This document shows, in pieces, positions 28,426 through 35,808 of a stretch of DNA of 55,484 bases. Both the position numbers and the translations under genes were made by a program. The stretch covers positions 1 through 55,484 of the forward strand of contig JAMBEQ010000245.1 in assembly GCA_024506175.1 (NCBI GenBank), written 5' to 3'. The notes beneath the pieces were generated by a model. It saw only the letters and a list, made by a program, of their open reading frames with translations. It was not told the origin of the DNA and did not search any database. Origin of the DNA: Methylocystis sp. GTDB lineage: Bacteria > Pseudomonadota > Alphaproteobacteria > Rhizobiales > Beijerinckiaceae. Positions within the stretch are counted from its first letter, which is position 1; each line of letters starts with the position of its first letter.

Positions 28426-29541
28426 TCAACCCACTACGATATTGGGGGCCGCACGCTGCTTGGTCGTCTCCAGCAGCGTCTTCACCTTGGCGGCGAGGTT
28501 GAGATAGACCGCCGCCTGCGGACTGTTGGGCTCCGCCCCGACCACCGGGCGGCCGGAGTCCGAGGTCTCGCGAATCTTCATGTCCAGCGGCGCCTCGCCG
28601 AGGAACGGCACGCCCATCTTCTCGGCGTCATGGCGCGCGCCGCCATGCGAGAAGATCTCCGAACGGCCGCCGCAGTGCGGACAGAGGAAGTAGCTCATAT
28701 TCTCGATAATGCCGAGGATTGGGGCCTCGACCTTCTGGAACATGGCGACCGCTCGGCGCGCGTCGATGAGCGCCAGATCCTGCGGCGTCGACACGATCAC
28801 GGCGCCGGCGATCGGCGTCTGCTGCGCCATGGTGAGCTGAACGTCGCCCGTGCCGGGCGGCATATCGACGACGAGCGCGTCCAGATCGCCCCAGGCCACC
28901 TCCCCCAGCAATTGCGTCAGCGCCTGCGCGACCATAGGCCCCCGCCAGACCATGGGCGTATTTTCGTCGATGAGAAAGCCCATCGACATGATCTTCACGC
29001 CATAGGCTTCGAGCGGCACGAGCTTGCCGTTCTCGACCCTGGGCTTTTCGTGCAAGCCGAAGAGACGGGGCGCGGAGGGCCCGTAAATGTCGGCGTCGAG
29101 CAGCCCCACGCGCCAGCCCTGAGCCGCGAGGCCGAGCGCGAGATTGGCCGAGGTCGTCGATTTGCCGACGCCGCCCTTCCCGGAGGCGACGACGATGATG
29201 TGGCGGATTTTCTCCAGGGCCGGCGCGAGGCCCTTGCGCGCCTGCGGCGGCGGCGCGGCGTGGGAATGGCCATGATGATGGTCATGCGCTTTTGCGGCGC
29301 CGGTCGCGCGTTCGGCGGTGAGCGTCACCACGGCCGACTCGACGCCCGGCACCGCCTTGATCGCCTTCTCGGCATTGGCGCGCGCCATCTCCCAGCCTTC
29401 GGGCTTCGCGGGATCGCCTGCGATGGAGACGAAGGCTTTCGCGCCAGAGAGATTGATGCCGCTCACCGCCCGCGCCAGCGATATGCCGCCGGGCGCATAG
29501 AGGTTTTCGAGCGCTTTCATGATGTCAGCTTCCGTCGCCAC
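28426..29541 (-). CDS. mrp: Mrp/NBP35-type Fe-S cluster carrier ATPase
   Basis: The 371-residue protein has an N-terminal DUF59 (MIP18-like) domain (1-80), a His-rich linker (KAHDHHHGHSHAAPPP), the deviant Walker A loop GKGGVGKSTTSANLALGLA near 120-138, DADIYGPSAP, and a C-terminal CPHCGG that binds the bridging cluster. Mrp transfers Fe-S clusters to target apoproteins. The His-rich linker may bind metal and is not in all homologues. A palindrome resembling the Irr box lies 17 bp upstream, which would tie it to iron status. Confidence 0.95.
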   Translation of the reverse strand: MATEADIMKALENLYAPGGISLARAVSGINLSGAKAFVSIAGDPAKPEGWEMARANAEKAIKAVPGVESAVVTLTAERATGAAKAHDHHHGHSHAAPPPQARKGLAPALEKIRHIIVVASGKGGVGKSTTSANLALGLAAQGWRVGLLDADIYGPSAPRLFGLHEKPRVENGKLVPLEAYGVKIMSMGFLIDENTPMVWRGPMVAQALTQLLGEVAWGDLDALVVDMPPGTGDVQLTMAQQTPIAGAVIVSTPQDLALIDARRAVAMFQKVEAPILGIIENMSYFLCPHCGGRSEIFSHGGARHDAEKMGVPFLGEAPLDMKIRETSDSGRPVVGAEPNSPQAAVYLNLAAKVKTLLETTKQRAAPNIVVG

Positions 29542-29557
29542 CGGCCGCTCCTTGGGC

Positions 29558-29576
29558 TTTTAGAGAAAGTCTAAAA
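29558..29576. promoter_or_regulatory. candidate Irr/ICE-type iron-responsive palindrome
   Basis: TTTTAGA-GAAAG-TCTAAAA is a perfect 7-bp inverted repeat with a 5-nt centre. It resembles the alphaproteobacterial Irr ICE consensus TTTAGAA-N3-TTCTAAA, differing only at the innermost base of each half. It starts 17 bp before the mrp ATG. Fe-S assembly genes are known Irr targets in rhizobia, so the placement makes sense; the call remains inference. Confidence 0.45.
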
Positions 29577-29671
29577 AAGGATATGCCGACAAATGGCGTG
29601 CGCGTCCATGGCGAAAATAGTGACCGCTAATAGGGGTTGCCGGAGTTGTGCGCGCGCGTGTGGCTCGGAGC

Positions 29672-29860
29672 TTACCGATCCATCCATCTTCCCAGGATTG
29701 CGCCGACCACGGCGCCGCATAGCGCGCCGATAGGGGCTCCTGAAAAGCCGGAGCCAGCTCCTGCAACTAAAGCGCCTATCGCCCCTCCGACCGAAGCGCC
29801 AATGCCAGAAAGCGCCAAGAGCCCGGACGCCTCGACGTTGCGGTTATTTTTATCAGCCAT
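29672..29860 (-). CDS. small glycine-zipper membrane protein
   Basis: The 62 residues are mostly a Gly/Ala-rich membrane segment: LLALSGIGASVGGAIGALVA then PIGALCGAVVGAILGRWMD. GxxxG spacing is typical of glycine-zipper proteins that oligomerise in membranes. The charged N-terminus (MADKNNRNVEA) is cytoplasmic or soluble. The gene at 51873 encodes a protein of similar layout but no close identity. Confidence 0.6.
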   Translation of the reverse strand: MADKNNRNVEASGLLALSGIGASVGGAIGALVAGAGSGFSGAPIGALCGAVVGAILGRWMDR

Positions 29861-30088
29861 GGGAAGATGCCTTGGCAGCGGATCTGGCGATGCGCCAGAT
29901 TGCCTTGCCAGCATAGATAGGGCAGCTAGGCGGCTATCGCCTTGCGCCGCATGCCGTCTTTTTCAACGAGAGGAGAGGATGCAGCAGTCGCCCTCTTTCG
30001 GCGTGGCCGGGCGCCGCAGGTCCTGCACTTATAGAGGACGACGCAGGCGTCCGTCGTCATGAAGGGCGCGTAAGCGTCGCGTCGAGCC

Positions 30089-31042
30089 TCACGCAAACAG
30101 CCCCATTGGTTGCTCGATCAGCGCCTTGAAAGCCGCCAGAAGCTCCGCGCCGAGCGCGCCGTCGACCGCGCGATGGTCGCAGGAGAGCGTCACGCTCATC
30201 ACAGTGGCCACCACGGGCGCGCCATTCTTCACGACCATGCGCTGCTCGCCCTTGCCGACCGCGAGGATGGTCGATTGCGGCGGATTAATCACTGCCGAGA
30301 AATTCCTGATCCCGTACATGCCGAGGTTGGAGACGGCGGAGACGCCGCCTTCATATTCCTGCGGTTTGAGCTTACGCTCCCGCGCTCGGCCAGCGAGCTC
30401 CTTGATCTCTTCTGAAATCTCGCGCACCGTTTTGGCCTGCGCATTGCGCAAGATCGGCGTGATCAGCCCGCCGGGAATCGCGACAGCGACGCCGACGTCG
30501 GACGCCTTGTGCTTCAACATCGACTCGGGCGTGAAGGTGACATTGGCTTCGGGCACGCGCTGCAGGGCCAGCGCCAGCGCCTTGACGACATAATCGTTGA
30601 CCGAGGTCTTCCATTCGGGCGAACCATCCGCGCGTTTCGGGGCGGCGGCGTTGAATTCCTCGCGCAGACGGAGCAGCGCATCGATCTCGCAATCCGCGTT
30701 TAGATAGAAATGCGGAACGGTCTGGATCGACTCTGTGAGCCGCCGGGCGATAGCCTTGCGCATGGAGTCGTGCGGGACCTCCTCGTAGGAACCGGCTGCA
30801 TAGAATTTGCGCGTCGTCTCGAGCGAGGCCGCCTCGGCGAGCGCCCGGACCTCAGGCGCTGGCGCCGGCTTGCGGGCGCCGCCGCCAGCGAGCGCGCTCT
30901 TCACATCGCGCTCGATGATGCGGCCATGCGGGCCAGAGCCGGAAAGAGAGGCGAGATCGAGGCCGGATTCCTTGGCGAGACGGCGCGCCAGGGGCGAGGC
31001 GAAGATGCGAGGGCTGGGAATTGTCGGCGCCGCAACGTTCAT
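30089..31042 (-). CDS. 2-oxoacid dehydrogenase E2 acyltransferase lacking a lipoyl domain
   Basis: This 317-residue protein starts directly at the peripheral-subunit-binding domain (ASPLARRLAKESGLDLASLS, GPHGRI) at residues 15-45, then a flexible Ala/Pro linker and the full catalytic domain with IPGGLITPIL, FSAVINPPQSTILAVG, and the active-site DHRAVDGA near 291. E2 components normally begin with one to three lipoyl domains that carry the acyl group; none is present, and the 116 bp upstream encodes none. The ATG is preceded by AGGTGA at 6 nt, so the short start seems natural. It may act with a lipoyl domain supplied by another protein, or as a structural or free acetyltransferase. Neighbouring E1 and E3 genes are absent. 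Confidence 0.82.
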   Translation of the reverse strand: MNVAAPTIPSPRIFASPLARRLAKESGLDLASLSGSGPHGRIIERDVKSALAGGGARKPAPAPEVRALAEAASLETTRKFYAAGSYEEVPHDSMRKAIARRLTESIQTVPHFYLNADCEIDALLRLREEFNAAAPKRADGSPEWKTSVNDYVVKALALALQRVPEANVTFTPESMLKHKASDVGVAVAIPGGLITPILRNAQAKTVREISEEIKELAGRARERKLKPQEYEGGVSAVSNLGMYGIRNFSAVINPPQSTILAVGKGEQRMVVKNGAPVVATVMSVTLSCDHRAVDGALGAELLAAFKALIEQPMGLFA

Positions 31043-31158
31043 GTGGATTCACCTGGTGACAGACGCCATCCTTTGTGCGCGTCCGTTCCGATCGCTATGT
31101 TACATCGTTCATCCGCTGACGTCACGGCAAGGGGAGCGCCGCTCACCGCCGAATGGTC

Positions 31159-31932
31159 CTACTCCGACGCCACGTCCGGCGTGCGCCACGCCAGGTGCTG
31201 GCCGGCGTCCACTGCGATCATCTGCCCGGTGACGCTCTTGGCGTTGGCCAGAAACACCACCGCATCCACCACCCCCGAAACCTCCGCGGCGTGGCCGAGG
31301 GGGACGCCCCGAGTCTCGATCTCGAATTCGCGCTCGCCGAGCGCCTCATTGGGGAACACCGGCCCGGGCCCCACGCCATTGACGCGAATGCGCGGCGCAT
31401 AGGCCTGAGCCATGGAGCGGGTCGCCGTCCAGAGCGCCGATTTCGACAAAGTATAGGTGAAATAGCGCGGCGTGAGACGCCAGACGCGCTGGTCGAGCAT
31501 ATTGACGATGACGCCCTCGGCCTCCGTCGGCAAAGCTGCGGCAAACTCCCGCGCAAGCAGCAGGGGCGCGCGCAGATTGATCGCCATCTGGCGTTCATAG
31601 CCATCGAGCGTGAAATCACTCGCTTCGTCGATCTCGAATACCGAAGCGTTGTTGACGAGAAGCGTCAGCGGCCCGAAGGCGCGCGCGGCAAATTCTACGA
31701 GGCGCTGCGTCTGCGCTGCATCGGCGAGATCGGCGATAGCGACGGCGGCCCGCCCGTCCTGCTTTCTGATCGCCTCCGCTGCGAGTTCCGCCTCCTCGGC
31801 CGAGCGCGGGGAGGAGTGCAGAACGACCGGCCGCCCTTCGCGGGCGAGGCGCGCTGCGATCGCGAGCCCAATCCGCCGCGTCGCGCCCGTCACCAGCGCG
31901 GGCCTTCCATTCTTATCGCCGGCGTCGCTCAT
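31159..31932 (-). CDS. SDR family oxidoreductase, PTR1/FolM-like
   Basis: This 257-residue Rossmann-fold reductase has the cofactor loop ALVTGATRRIGLAIAARLAR near 12-31, NNASVFE near 85, and the catalytic YTLSKSALW near 162-170. Where most SDRs have the catalytic Ser the sequence is VNMLDQRVW, with Asp, as in pteridine reductase PTR1, and the TGATRRIG loop is also PTR1/FolM-like. The likely reaction is NADPH-dependent pteridine or dihydrofolate reduction, but other substrates are possible. GGAGG lies 9 nt before the ATG at 31932; the longer frame to 31977 is not supported. Confidence 0.8.
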   Translation of the reverse strand: MSDAGDKNGRPALVTGATRRIGLAIAARLAREGRPVVLHSSPRSAEEAELAAEAIRKQDGRAAVAIADLADAAQTQRLVEFAARAFGPLTLLVNNASVFEIDEASDFTLDGYERQMAINLRAPLLLAREFAAALPTEAEGVIVNMLDQRVWRLTPRYFTYTLSKSALWTATRSMAQAYAPRIRVNGVGPGPVFPNEALGEREFEIETRGVPLGHAAEVSGVVDAVVFLANAKSVTGQMIAVDAGQHLAWRTPDVASE

Positions 31933-31992
31933 GCCTTGTTGCCTCCTTCGCGCGGGGGCTTCCCACGATGCGCGCACGCGGTCAACGCTGGA

Positions 31993-32086
31993 GAGACGCG
32001 GCCGCTATTTCGGCTTCTCACGCTATGCGCTCGATTCGGGGGTCAGCATGTCCTCGTTCAAAGCCGGGTTGAACTACCACTTCTGA
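31993..32086 (+). pseudogene. C-terminal remnant of an outer-membrane beta-barrel protein
   Basis: The end of this frame reads RYFGFSRYALDSGVSMSS then FKAGLNYHF and stop. A run of alternating residues ending in ...NYHF-stop is the hallmark of the last strand of Omp25/31-type alphaproteobacterial porins. No start or upstream barrel sequence survives; the 5' side gives way to the leader of the SDR gene. The remnant overlaps the tetR stop. It is probably a leftover from gene loss or insertion. Confidence 0.55.
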
Positions 32087-32736
32087 GGAGGCTCTGGGCT
32101 CAACCCGCTGAGCGCCAACGCGGCGAGCCGCTCCACAAGGCGCTCGACCGCCTCCCGATCGAAAACCATGTTGAACGGCGACGTGGACAAGAGCTCGGTT
32201 TCGCGCACGAAAAAAATCGGCTGCTGCGCGAGCCAGACCGCGCGCAGCACAACCTCGTCCCGAGGCGCGTCATGCGGTAAGAAGCGCCGCACGACTCGCT
32301 CGGCGAGGCGGAAGATGCGCGGCGGGCGGGCCTCGACGAAGCGCCTGAAAACCGCGCTCGGACGCACGCTCTCCCAGGCATAGAGCCGCAAATATTGACT
32401 GACCCGGTCACGCTTCACGAGCGGCGACAGGAATTGTCGTAGATAGAGCCGCAACGCATCCGCTGGCGATAGCCGATCGAGCTCCTCGGCATCGAAGAAG
32501 CTTTCTTTTTCCAGCGCGTCAGCAGCGGCTTCGAGCACCTCGCGATAGAGGCCCTCCTTGCCGCCGAAATGGTAATTGATCGCAGCCTGGTTGGCGCCGG
32601 CGCGCTGCGTGATCAGCCGAACCGAACCGTTCTCGTAGCCGTGCTCTGAAAAGACGGCGGTGGCCGCCTTTATGAGCGCCGCCCGCGTCGCCTCGGCGGC
32701 GCGGGAGACGCCGCGAGTCTTCTCCTGCGTCTCCAA
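32074..32736 (-). CDS. TetR/AcrR family transcriptional regulator
   Basis: This 220-residue repressor has an N-terminal helix-turn-helix (RAALIKAATAVFSEHGYENG, ITQRAGANQAAINYHFGGKE) at residues 19-62 and a ligand-binding C-terminal domain with FFDAEELDRLSPADALRLYL, of the CerR/DUF1956-like type. The signal is unknown. It is 9 bp downstream of the gene at 32746-33399 and likely cotranscribed with it; a double palindrome of TetR-operator shape lies in front of that pair. The C-terminal 5 residues overlap the porin remnant. Confidence 0.88.
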   Translation of the reverse strand: METQEKTRGVSRAAEATRAALIKAATAVFSEHGYENGSVRLITQRAGANQAAINYHFGGKEGLYREVLEAAADALEKESFFDAEELDRLSPADALRLYLRQFLSPLVKRDRVSQYLRLYAWESVRPSAVFRRFVEARPPRIFRLAERVVRRFLPHDAPRDEVVLRAVWLAQQPIFFVRETELLSTSPFNMVFDREAVERLVERLAALALSGLSPEPPQKW

Positions 32737-32745
32737 GCTTCTTCC

Positions 32746-33399
32746 TCAATAACCGAACCAGCTCAGGCCGCCCGTCACGGCGTCGCCGAGCCGTTTTGCG
32801 CCACCCCACAACTTTTGACCGACAGGCGCGAGCTTTGTCGAGAGGTTCGTCGGCGTCAATGCCGATGACACGCCCTCCTCCGCCGCTTCCGACCTCGCCT
32901 GCGTCAGAACAGGCTCCGCCACGGGCCTGATCGACGGCGCGGGCGCGGCTTCAGCGACTTTTTCGAAGCCTTTTTCAATTTTTCGGCTCGAGGCCGTTTC
33001 CTTATGCGGTTTGAGCGCCGCCGCGACCCCTTGGCCGGCCGCCTCCTCCCCTGGGTCGACGGCGTTTTGCGGCGTGGGCGCGGCGAGAAAAGCCGGAGCT
33101 GGAGGGGCGCCTCTCTCCTCCCATGACAAAGGCCGTAGGCCGCCGACGAGAATTCGATCAGTGAACTTGCCGCTCTGCGGATCGACGTTGAAAGCAAGCG
33201 GCTTCTCTGGCGCGAGGTCCAACAGATTGAGCGCCTGAGGCGAGAGCGAGCCCAACGCGGTGGCGATGAAGCATACGGCCGCGTCGGTAAGGAGCGAGCG
33301 CGACCCCCGCCCCGGACGATGGGCGGAGAAAGACGCAACCGATGGAACCTGGACAACAACCCGCCGCGCTGTGGCGCCGTCTTCCAATTTCTTCCCCAT
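32746..33399 (-). CDS. hypothetical protein upstream of tetR
   Basis: I do not recognise this 217-residue protein. It has a basic N-terminus (GKKLEDGATARRVVVQVPSV), a hydrophobic patch near 37-50 (LLTDAAVCFIATALG) that might be one membrane helix, a Pro/Ala-rich middle, and a C-terminal ALTPTNLSTKLAPVG ... GGLSWFGY ending. I chose the ATG at 33399. Its stop is 9 bp before the tetR start. A double palindrome of TetR-operator type precedes it, so expression may be controlled by the adjacent regulator. Confidence 0.55.
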   Translation of the reverse strand: MGKKLEDGATARRVVVQVPSVASFSAHRPGRGSRSLLTDAAVCFIATALGSLSPQALNLLDLAPEKPLAFNVDPQSGKFTDRILVGGLRPLSWEERGAPPAPAFLAAPTPQNAVDPGEEAAGQGVAAALKPHKETASSRKIEKGFEKVAEAAPAPSIRPVAEPVLTQARSEAAEEGVSSALTPTNLSTKLAPVGQKLWGGAKRLGDAVTGGLSWFGY

Positions 33400-33415
33400 T
33401 GTTGAAACCCCGATT

Positions 33416-33448
33416 AAAACGAAGGTTTTGAATTCAAACGAGCGTTTT
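33416..33448. promoter_or_regulatory. candidate tandem TetR-type operator
   Basis: Two palindromes lie side by side: AAAACGAAGGTTTT (33416-33429; AAAAC/GTTTT halves) and AAACGAGCGTTT (33436-33447; AAACG/CGTTT halves), separated by GAATTC. Together they also contain the 12-bp palindrome TTTGAATTCAAA. Such paired AAAC-GTTT sites are a common operator form for TetR repressors, and a tetR gene is encoded nearby. Inference only. Confidence 0.5.
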
Positions 33449-33592
33449 AAGCAAAAATTTGGCTCGTTCGCCCGAATGCACATCCCTGGGCGAATTCTTG
33501 AGCGCAATTGGGGAGAAGTGGGCGCGCGCCATCTGACGAGCCGCCTGAAAATCAGCTTGGAACCGCACGATGCGCCTTTATATTACACTGTC

Positions 33593-34198
33593 ATGACAGC
33601 GCTGCGTCGAGCTCATGACAACTGGCTCCTGATCGGCTTCGCTCTCGTGCTCCTGTCGCCGAGCGTGGCGATTCGCGCGGGTCTGCTGCCTTTCGACATG
33701 CGATTTGAGGCCTTGCTCGGCATTTCCAGCCTCTGCATTGGGCTTTGCTTTCTGGCGGGCTGTTCAGCTGCGGAGCTCGGGCTTAAGCCGCCCTGGATCG
33801 CGCGTCACTGGCTCGGCTGCGCCCTCGTGACGCTGTGCATCGGCGTCGCGCTCTATCTCGAATCGCTTTGGTTCACGATCGACCGGCCTCAGCCCGATTG
33901 GATGCGTTTTGCGCCTTTCTATGTGTTGATCTCGAGCCCCTGCCAGGAGCTGGTCTGCCGCGCGATTCCCAAGCTGATCGCCGACAGGCTGCAAATCAGC
34001 GGCGGCGGCTACGTGCTCTTTTCGGCGGCCGTCTTCTCGCTGATGCATATCGCCTATGGCGACGCGCTTCTGCTCGCCAACACTTTCTTTGTCGGCCTGA
34101 TTTGGGCGGCGGCCTATCGGCTCACCCGAAACATCTGGCCGCTCGCGGCCTCGCACGCCGCCGTCGGCTCCCTCGCCTTCTGGCTAGGGGTTGCCTGA
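33593..34198 (+). CDS. CPBP-family intramembrane protease-like protein
   Basis: This 201-residue protein has about six hydrophobic helices and the CPBP (Abi) layout: a first motif PCQELVCRAIPK near 116-127, a second FSLMHIAYG near 146-154, and a third ASHAAVGSLAFW near 186-197. In active members the first motif is EExxxR. Here it reads QELVCR, so the first Glu is replaced by Gln while the second Glu and the Arg remain; activity is therefore uncertain. The ATG lies inside a 12-bp palindrome (CTGTCATGACAG). The long upstream frame to 33260 is antisense to the previous gene. Confidence 0.72.
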   Translation: MTALRRAHDNWLLIGFALVLLSPSVAIRAGLLPFDMRFEALLGISSLCIGLCFLAGCSAAELGLKPPWIARHWLGCALVTLCIGVALYLESLWFTIDRPQPDWMRFAPFYVLISSPCQELVCRAIPKLIADRLQISGGGYVLFSAAVFSLMHIAYGDALLLANTFFVGLIWAAAYRLTRNIWPLAASHAAVGSLAFWLGVA

Positions 34199-34879
34199 GC
34201 TTGGCGCGCTTTCCGCTCGCATGGAACCATTTAACTTTTTGGCCGGCCCGCGGTTGATCGCCGTGGCCAGCAGCAACCAGAGCACGATGGCGTTGAGCGC
34301 GTGCCAGACGAAATGCGCGCCATAGGGGAAGGCACCGCAAATGTCGCGATCCAGCGTGCGGAACACGAGAGAGACGGCGAATGTCGAAGCCGCAAGGGCG
34401 AGCCCCCGCGCGCTTTCCCGATCGCGGGAACCGAGCAGCGCCGAGAATGACACGAGCGAGGCCAACGCCGGCAAATAAGCAATCGAGCCGTTGAGCCCGG
34501 TGAAAGAGGCGTCGATCGCAAAGCTCGCCGCAGCGAAGGCAATGGTGATCCCCGCCGAGACCAAGAGCTGCACACCGAAAAAGCGGCGCAACGCCAGGAG
34601 AAAATAGCTGTAGATAAAGATCGCGATCGGAATGACGTCGAGCAACATGGCGCCGCGCGTCGCGACCGTATGGAAGATGAAGCTTCCGACCCCCACGCTC
34701 GCTGTTACGCCGATGAGGGTCATCGCAGCAACGTCGCTTTCGCCGCGTCGTCGCAAAAGCCCGTAGGCCGCCGCGGCTGCGATGAGGAAGCCCGCGTTGG
34801 AAAAGGCGTTCAGCGGCTCGGCCCAGAACCCGCCATCGAGACGCTCGCAATAGTCCAGGACGGGCTCACCAAAGGCCAT
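34184..34879 (-). CDS. ceramidase-like integral membrane protein
   Basis: This 231-residue, seven-helix protein shows the ceramidase-family motifs: DYCERLDGGFWAEPLNAFSN near 9-28, GVGSFIFHTVATRGA near 63-77, and a C-terminal YGAHFVWHALNA near 187-198 with conserved His residues that bind zinc. Family members hydrolyse amide bonds in ceramide-type lipids; the bacterial substrate is not known. The last 15-20 residues (KKLNGSMRAESAP) are encoded by a partial dispersed repeat. The 3' end overlaps the convergent CPBP gene by 15 bp. Confidence 0.8.
   Translation of the reverse strand: MAFGEPVLDYCERLDGGFWAEPLNAFSNAGFLIAAAAAYGLLRRRGESDVAAMTLIGVTASVGVGSFIFHTVATRGAMLLDVIPIAIFIYSYFLLALRRFFGVQLLVSAGITIAFAAASFAIDASFTGLNGSIAYLPALASLVSFSALLGSRDRESARGLALAASTFAVSLVFRTLDRDICGAFPYGAHFVWHALNAIVLWLLLATAINRGPAKKLNGSMRAESAPSSGNP
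34203..34230. repeat. partial copy of the composite intergenic repeat (copy C)
   Basis: GGCGCGCTTTCCGCTCGCAT then GGAACCAT is the left half of copies A and B (…GCGCGCTTTCCGCT[C/T]GCATGGA). The second palindromic arm and the AGAGCGC unit are absent. Because the ceramidase-like frame stays open across it, the repeat supplies part of that protein's C-terminal tail. Confidence 0.6.
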
Positions 34880-34973
34880 CGAAAGTTTTGACCGTTACAG
34901 ATTCGGACCGACGGACTCTCGATGAGGCCCTTGTCACAATCAACTTTCGGTCGCTTTGGCGCAGTCCTGCTTC

Positions 34974-35702
34974 CTATAGCCAGGATTTGCTCTTCTCCGC
35001 GTCGGGTTTCTTGAAGCGCACCAGCACGTCGGCGCCGTCTTCCGGCGGCGAAGCGAGGCGTGCGCGAAAAGCGACCGTTTCACCGGGTTCCAGCCGCGTC
35101 TTGGGCGCCGGCGCCGTCCAGCTATATCGATCGAGCCCGTTCGACCCGCGCACGGCGAGCGCGATGGCCGGAACGGCGTTGCGTTCGCGGCGGAGATTGA
35201 CGATCTCGCCCTCGGTGACGAGCACCTTCCGCGCCCCATCCGTTATGATTCGTGAATGCACGTTGCGCATTTCGAGCCCCGCGACATTGACGGGCATTCC
35301 CAGCGCGCGAAAGGCGGCAGCCGTCGGCGGGAGGATTCGGACAATGCGCTCGCGCATGGCGATCAGAGCGGCGACGCCCAGGATGATGGCGACCAGCGTG
35401 GCGATGATTGGCGCGCGGTCGCGCCGGGGCTCGGGCAGCGCGCGCGCCGCCGGTCGCGCAGGACGGCTCCACAACTCGTCGTAGCTCAAAGCCCCACGGC
35501 GCTCGCTCGAAGCTTCCGCGGAGATCTCCCGCCTTGTGCTCGGGTCGTTGTCGTTCCTCTGAGCAAAACTCATGGTGCGCTCTTTCTCGGCTTCGTCGCC
35601 AGGCGCCCCAGCCAGCTTTGGAGCCGCGCCGGCCCCCCGTAAACGGGAGGTTTCGGAGCTGACGGCGCCAGATCGCTGTTCACCCGGTTGCCATGAATTC
35701 AT
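34974..35702 (-). CDS. DUF3426-like membrane protein without zinc ribbon
   Basis: This 242-residue protein has a long charged N-terminal part, one membrane helix near 98-115 (APIIATLVAIILGVAALIA) and a C-terminal periplasmic-type region with MPVNVAGLEMRNVHSRI, GEIVNLRRERNAVPAIALAV and ETVAFRARLASPPE. The last part matches the DUF3426 pattern seen beside ftsE in rhizobia, where homologues start with an MJ0042 CPxC zinc ribbon. I see no such ribbon here. Starts are possible at 35702 or 35573 (MSFAQRND); the choice is open. It diverges from ftsE. Confidence 0.65.
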   Translation of the reverse strand: MNSWQPGEQRSGAVSSETSRLRGAGAAPKLAGAPGDEAEKERTMSFAQRNDNDPSTRREISAEASSERRGALSYDELWSRPARPAARALPEPRRDRAPIIATLVAIILGVAALIAMRERIVRILPPTAAAFRALGMPVNVAGLEMRNVHSRIITDGARKVLVTEGEIVNLRRERNAVPAIALAVRGSNGLDRYSWTAPAPKTRLEPGETVAFRARLASPPEDGADVLVRFKKPDAEKSKSWL

Positions 35703-35808
35703 TACCCGCGATTATGGTTAAAGACGCGTGAACTGTTATTCTCCTAAGCTGATTCACCCAGCAAAAAGCGCCGCTTTCGCGCGGCCAGTCGGTCTGGAGC
35801 GGCAAGCT

